Positions 61,136-64,000 of a stretch of DNA of 64,000 nt are shown here, in pieces; the first letter of the stretch is position 1, and each line of letters begins with the position of its first letter. The notes beneath the pieces were generated by a model. That model saw only the letters and a list, made by a program, of their open reading frames with translations. It was not told where the DNA came from and searched no databases. The translations under genes and the position numbers were made by a program. This stretch comes from Anas platyrhynchos (taxonomy: Eukaryota > Chordata > Aves > Anseriformes > Anatidae), in contig NC_092600.1 in NCBI RefSeq assembly GCF_047663525.1, positions 1,732,001-1,796,000 on the forward strand, written 5' to 3'.

Positions 61136-62544
61136 CTGAAAGCAAGTGCGAGACTGAGAAGCTGGAGAACATTTTACAGACACTTACCCCTCCTAATCAG
61201 CACTGCTAAAATAACCAGGTTATGGTATTTATATAAACATTGGAAAAAAACAATGTTTCCTCGCTGAAGTATGCCCTTCTGCATGGAAGAAGCAATGCAG
61301 CAGACAACATTTAGAACTTGAATTTAATTCAGTGACTGTAATTCAGTTACTTCCTTCTGTTTATACAGGCAGTCTCCAAAGTGAATGTGGTTGGTCTCCA
61401 GGACTTCCAGCTACAATTCATCAACTGCAGAGCTAAAAAGCTATGGGTCAGATATTTGAGAAGTCCCTAATTGTCATAAATAGCAGCGTGCCCTTATCAA
61501 GGAACCTGGCCTGAGAATTCTTCTTATTCTGAAAGCATAATGACAGCTCCATTACTGACCCCAGATTAGATACAGGCAATTCAAGATTATTTTTATTTTT
61601 ATTTTTTTGGTTACGGGCAAATTCCATTCACAATACACACTCTCACTAAGGCGGGCAGTATTTATGCATTTGCATTTCAGCTAATTCAGTTTCCCTCTAC
61701 ATGAGTTTTCCTGCCCACAACAGCAGCTAGCAAACTCTGTCTCCGCTGCACTTGCACTATAATGGATGACACAGATTTCAGGGGGCATATTTGCTCAGAG
61801 TACCCTAAATAGAATCTGGTGGGGCAGGAGAACTGTTGTTGTTTACAGCTAAACCAGCCAAACAAACAACCAGGAGAAAGAGCTGTCCTGGTGTGTCTCT
61901 AACCTCCCAAGGAAAAGAAGCTGGAATATCAAAAGCCTGTGCTTGATTTAGAGTAGCACCTAACAAATTTATACTGAAAGAGAAAAGTGTTTTGTAAATT
62001 GTCCTACTAAATGGCTAATTTAAATGCAGAGTTAAGGAGAGGGACTTATATCCGTGTTGCTAAGTAACTTACTCCTGAAAGGGAAAAAAAAATTCAACAA
62101 AAAACGCTTGATGTAAAAGGATGGAAAGCATTGGGAGGCATGAAGCAGCAGCCCCAAAGCAACGTGAAGGTCAGCCTTGGTTTGCACGTGTCCGTGCAAA
62201 CCAAGCACGTCAGCCCTCAGGTTCAGAGACTCTGGGGAAACTGTACAGTGTCAAAGTCTGTAAAATTAACAACAAATCTAAAGGGCGCTTTGAATGTTTT
62301 GATGTTTTGCAATGGAGCTGATGAAATGTTTGCTGATTGTGAAAAGGGACTATGTACAAAGAAGCCCCCAATTCCTGTGAAGTGTGGGATAAATGAAAGC
62401 CGACTTACCATTTCACCTTCAGCATTTGCTCAAAGCTCTCAGGCAGAGAATTTCCGTAGCTCTCTGGGAGGAACAGGGTAAGGATCCCTATCAGCACGGT
62501 CAGGCTTCCCATGAGGATGTACGGTAGGACTCTGTCGTAGGCAC
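61060..62544 (-). CDS. SLC22A4: SLC22A4 (OCTN1), 3' part only: last two coding exons
   Basis: Paralogous OCTN transporter; in mammals it carries ergothioneine and organic cations. Only exon 9 (62544-62409) and the coding part of exon 10 (61135-61060) are inside the window. The 5' exons lie to the right, and nothing resembling exon 8 is present up to 64,000. Exon 9 resembles OCTN1 in ending [12 protein letters not shown], as against the LPDTI.QM.. form of OCTN2. Joined to exon 10 the tail begins [14 protein letters not shown] and ends [11 protein letters not shown], matching the layout of the human OCTN1 end (FRSGKK...ENPKVLITAF). Gene order, with SLC22A4 upstream of SLC22A5 in the same direction, is the same as in human. 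Confidence 0.92.
62176..62205. repeat. Perfect inverted repeat, 13-bp arms, 4-nt loop
   Basis: Arms CTTGGTTTGCACG and CGTGCAAACCAAG around the loop TGTC, in SLC22A4 intron 9, about 0.2 kb inside from the exon 9 donor. The transcript would form the same hairpin on either strand. Confidence 0.9.
62409..62544 (-). CDS. SLC22A4: SLC22A4 exon 9 (penultimate)
   Basis: This 136-bp exon begins [19 protein letters not shown], includes [10 protein letters not shown], and ends QMLKVK, with a TG left over for the next exon. The acceptor is GCCAG and the donor is GTAAGTC. It encodes TM12 and the beginning of the cytoplasmic tail. It aligns without gaps to SLC22A5 exon 9 at 35988-36123. Confidence 0.96.
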
Positions 62545-63056
62545 CTGGCAGAGCACAGGACGTAACAACATTGGTTTATATTCCAGACATCATTGCAATG
62601 CAGAATTAATTTGGAATAATTAGCTGAAATATTTATAAAATGTCAAAGGTGAATCCAAACTGCGTTACATACAGTATCTGCCAGCAAAGATGGAGACTTT
62701 TTGATTTAAAACTATAATGTATGCTCAGTGGTGATCACCACCTATCGCCATCCCATGCTACACCCACGTTTCTGTAGCAGCCAATCGCTTTTTGTACATT
62801 TTCAACTGGGATAGCCAACATCTTTGCAAGGTAGCAGCTCTGCTGGGATCACTGCTGAAAGAAGCAAGTCTTCAGTACTGGGTTGCCATCTGGAACCAAA
62901 TCCTCAGTGAAATAATTCAATGTGAGAGATGAAAGTGCTCATAAGCAACTGAGCACTCAGCTGTCCGGGACTGAGCATCCCGCTGGTGCCCTGCAAAGGG
63001 TGGGAACTGACTAATGGCAGCTGGACAGGCCAATTGCAGACTAATGGACCATTAAA

Positions 63057-63072
63057 TGTGTGTGTGTGTGTG
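63057..63072. repeat. (TG)n microsatellite
   Basis: About eight TG dinucleotides in SLC22A4 intron 8. Confidence 0.9.
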
Positions 63073-63827
63073 ATTGTTAAGTACCCTCCTTTCTGGAAGT
63101 GGAGAAGGCATCAGCCTGCAGTGACACAAGAGGCTCTGATCTTGGTCTGTTCAGTTTCTGGTTTTGGACGACAAAGCAGCGGCCCCTACCAGCAGCCTGC
63201 AGCCAGTGCACACATGCTCAGGCAGGATGTAAGACTTTCAGATCACAATAGCACAGAAATTAAAAGGTCTTTCAGTGAAGGGATTAGCTAGGAATTAAAG
63301 TACTTAAGGTGGAGAAAGTACCAAACTGAACTTGACAGCTCTATTTTTCACTTGGGATACAGCAGCATGCTTTAGAATGTGTGGAATAAATTAAGAGTAA
63401 AATGAAGACCCTTGGGTATTTCACATATATAGCCAGAGTTTGTGATTTGATCTCCTTCTGTGGTCATAAACTGGATGAACTGCAAGTCCTAAGTTAGCCA
63501 TAGCAGACATCAGCAGCTCACAAGTTTATTCTGAAAGCAATCAGAAACTGTTCTGATAACTGGAACAAGATTTTTTAAAGACTGAGCCTATGGAAACCCA
63601 AGAGAAAACAAAAACAATAAAAACTTCATCCTGTCTACATCTACCCATTCCTGCTACCTGTGCTGCAAGAGAGACTGAAGACCCTAAGGAACATCACAGT
63701 CATTCCGTATTTGTGCAGCACTCAGATGGTAACGAGTGCCCAAAACCAAAAAAAAAAAAGCCTAGAGGTAATTAATACTTCTGCTTACAGACCTGCTTAC
63801 AAGACACGAACAATGTCTTTTTCTTTT

Positions 63828-63884
63828 GTGAAACCCAAAGGGCTCTGCTTCACTTCTATAGTGTACAACGTGAAACCCAAAGGG
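63828..63884. repeat. 15-bp direct repeat pair
   Basis: GTGAAACCCAAAGGG occurs at 63828-63842 and 63870-63884, in SLC22A4 intron 8. No function is evident. Confidence 0.85.
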
Positions 63885-64000
63885 AGAGAAGGGACTTAAA
63901 AGACAACAAACAAAGGGGCTAACAGCTGAACCTGCGCCTCAGAAGCTCAGAAAATAACTTTTCTGGGCAGTTGGGTAGCTCAAAGCAAGAAATGCACGAT

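Larger units (their letters stand above)
62545..64000 (-). other. SLC22A4: SLC22A4 intron 8 (partial)
   Basis: No exon resembling OCTN exon 8 (which would encode the YTAELYPT motif) was found up to the window edge, so the intron is at least 1.4 kb. It contains a (TG)n tract and a 15-bp direct repeat pair. Confidence 0.8.

Noticed and set aside
62223-62411. 62-codon minus-strand frame next to SLC22A4 exon 9
   Set aside because: It starts from a methionine inside intron 9, shows no family similarity, and is interrupted relative to both real exons.

Overview
This is a vertebrate nuclear genome window, most likely from a bird. It contains CR1-type LINE copies with the characteristic avian 3' end, introns of moderate size, two CpG islands, and a tandem pair of organic cation/carnitine transporter genes (OCTN family). 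The species cannot be fixed from the sequence. Nothing prokaryotic, viral or CRISPR-like is present.

Right part (33.2-64 kb, minus strand). A complete ten-exon SLC22A5 (OCTN2, Na+-coupled carnitine transporter) runs from a CpG-island promoter and ATG at 57,123 to a TAA at 33,220. It encodes 555 residues. All nine introns are GT-AG, and the internal exon lengths (104, 155, 172, 127, 101, 215, 183, 136) match those I recall for the human gene. Upstream of it, in the same orientation, lie the last two coding exons of SLC22A4 (OCTN1) at 62,544-62,409 and 61,135-61,060. They are followed by a long AT-rich 3' untranslated region to about 58.47 kb. The rest of SLC22A4 lies beyond the right edge. CR1 fragments sit in SLC22A5 introns 1 and 9, and a possible degraded LTR fragment sits between the two genes.

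Middle (about 26.2-33.2 kb). From the SLC22A5 stop leftward there is AT-rich sequence without ORFs to about 28.9 kb, with several minus-strand poly(A) signals; this is the likely 3' UTR and downstream flank. A second CpG island at 26.29-27.23 kb has a consensus minus-strand splice donor (26,839) and a tandem pair of IRF-element-like motifs. Its position and strand resemble the mammalian lncRNA locus between SLC22A5 and IRF1 (IRF1-AS1/C5orf56), so a non-coding first exon is a reasonable hypothesis.

Left part (1-26.2 kb). This is visibly GC-richer sequence with no recognisable protein-coding exon. The listed ORFs look like chance frames in GC-rich DNA. It holds simple repeats, one 16-bp minisatellite, and several AT-rich islands that look like conserved non-coding candidates. 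By mammalian synteny IRF1 would lie further left, outside the window.

No previously undescribed biological system is evident. The most interesting observations are a tandem splice acceptor in the SLC22A4 last intron whose second site would give a stop codon exactly at the junction, and the CpG island with IRF-like motifs.
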